Of a DNA stretch of 5,684 nucleotides, positions 5,608 to 5,684 are shown one piece after another (position 1 is the first letter of the stretch; every line of letters begins with the position of its first letter). This stretch comes from HGM11368 sp051883395. Lineage in GTDB: Bacteria > Bacillota > Clostridia > Christensenellales > UBA3700. Under the pieces are notes generated by a model, which saw only the letters and a program-made list of their open reading frames with translations, did not search any database and was not told the DNA's origin. A program made the translations under genes and the position numbers. The stretch spans positions 1-5,684 of the forward strand of contig JBJETQ010000017.1 of the NCBI GenBank assembly GCA_051883395.1. Direction: 5' to 3'.

Positions 5608-5655
5608 CGTTGGCGGAAGCGAAGGGAGTTTGTTTGAACACAGAGTTTTATTATT

Positions 5656-5684
5656 GGCAGTCTTTTTTACGGACTGCCTTTTTA
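5656..5684 (+). terminator. Intrinsic terminator or attenuator at the window edge
   Basis: GGCAGTC (5656-5662) pairs with GACTGCC (5672-5678) across a T-rich loop, and TTTTTA follows. This is a plus-strand Rho-independent terminator. No plus-strand gene lies between 4490 and here, so it may end a transcript from the repeat array, or attenuate a gene beyond the window. On the minus strand it lacks a T-run. Confidence 0.7.

Larger units (their letters stand above)
5179..5616. repeat. Tandem array of a structured ~139-bp repeat
   Basis: Three copies of one unit are visible: about 5179-5318, from 5319 into the gap, and the end of one at 5508-5616. The spacing is 140 bp between copies 1 and 2, the extra base coming from one more A in an A-run. 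Differences are few (A at 5209, a T-to-C change at 5563). The unit is dense in inverted repeats: CGGC-GAA-GCCG; TTGGGGA / TCCCCAA around GCGGAG; CCCCGA / TCGGGG around TAATAG; an outer pair AATCTCTCC / GGAGAGATT (5344-5352 and 5396-5404) enclosing that hairpin; and TTCGC / GCGAA (5265-5269, 5276-5280). A 139-bp period is not a multiple of 3, so each unit changes frame and the open frames across it are not credible genes. It resembles a REP/MITE-like interspersed element in tandem. No transposase is present. Confidence 0.8.

Noticed and set aside
5179..5616. CRISPR array
   Set aside because: The repeat is about 139 bp in direct tandem with no unique spacers and no cas gene.
5145..5641. Open frames on both strands across the repeat array, some carrying the N-run
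   Set aside because: They repeat the same short phrases in shifting frames because the period is 139 bp, lack ribosome binding sites and consist of hairpin DNA.

Overview
The window looks like a low-GC Gram-positive, probably anaerobic Bacillota/Clostridia-type chromosome from a draft or metagenome assembly. Supporting signs are AT-rich intergenic DNA, strong AGGAG-type ribosome binding sites, near-consensus sigma-A promoters, a lipobox signal peptide and a run of exactly 100 Ns. The taxon is an inference; no marker gene is present.

Layout, left to right. Bases 1-59 (minus) hold the first codons of a gene cut by the window edge. Bases 129-1163 (minus) encode a secreted, membrane-anchored family 16 glycoside hydrolase that could act on beta-glucans or galactans; it is probably transcribed with the partial gene. 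An intrinsic terminator (about 1282-1310) separates it from a minus-strand FMN-binding flavin-reductase-like protein (1319-2239) that has its own promoter. The 2282-2631 intergenic stretch holds that promoter, a doubtful 45-codon minus-strand ORF, and the promoter of the plus-strand gene. Bases 2632-4281 (plus) encode a 12-helix sugar:cation symporter of the GPH/MelB type. Its C-terminal tail appears to be broken by a one-base shift, and about 70 further codons lie in another frame up to a perfect 22-bp bidirectional terminator (4442-4490). Bases 4537-5013 (minus) encode a second split-barrel flavoprotein, of the pyridoxamine-phosphate-oxidase/NimA type, with a perfect palindrome inside its promoter. 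From 5179 to 5616 there is a tandem array of a roughly 139-bp, highly structured, apparently non-coding repeat interrupted by the assembly gap. The window ends on a plus-strand intrinsic terminator (5656-5684).

How the genes may work together: the surface GH16 enzyme would release oligosaccharides and the GPH symporter could import a sugar, but they are divergently placed with another gene between them, so a shared pathway is only a guess. The two small FMN-type proteins have separate promoters and unknown substrates. The least ordinary parts of the window are the structured repeat array, which shares its terminator hairpin with a gene terminator 4 kb away; the palindrome-bearing flavoprotein promoter; and the frame-shifted transporter tail. 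I saw no clear new defence or mobile system.
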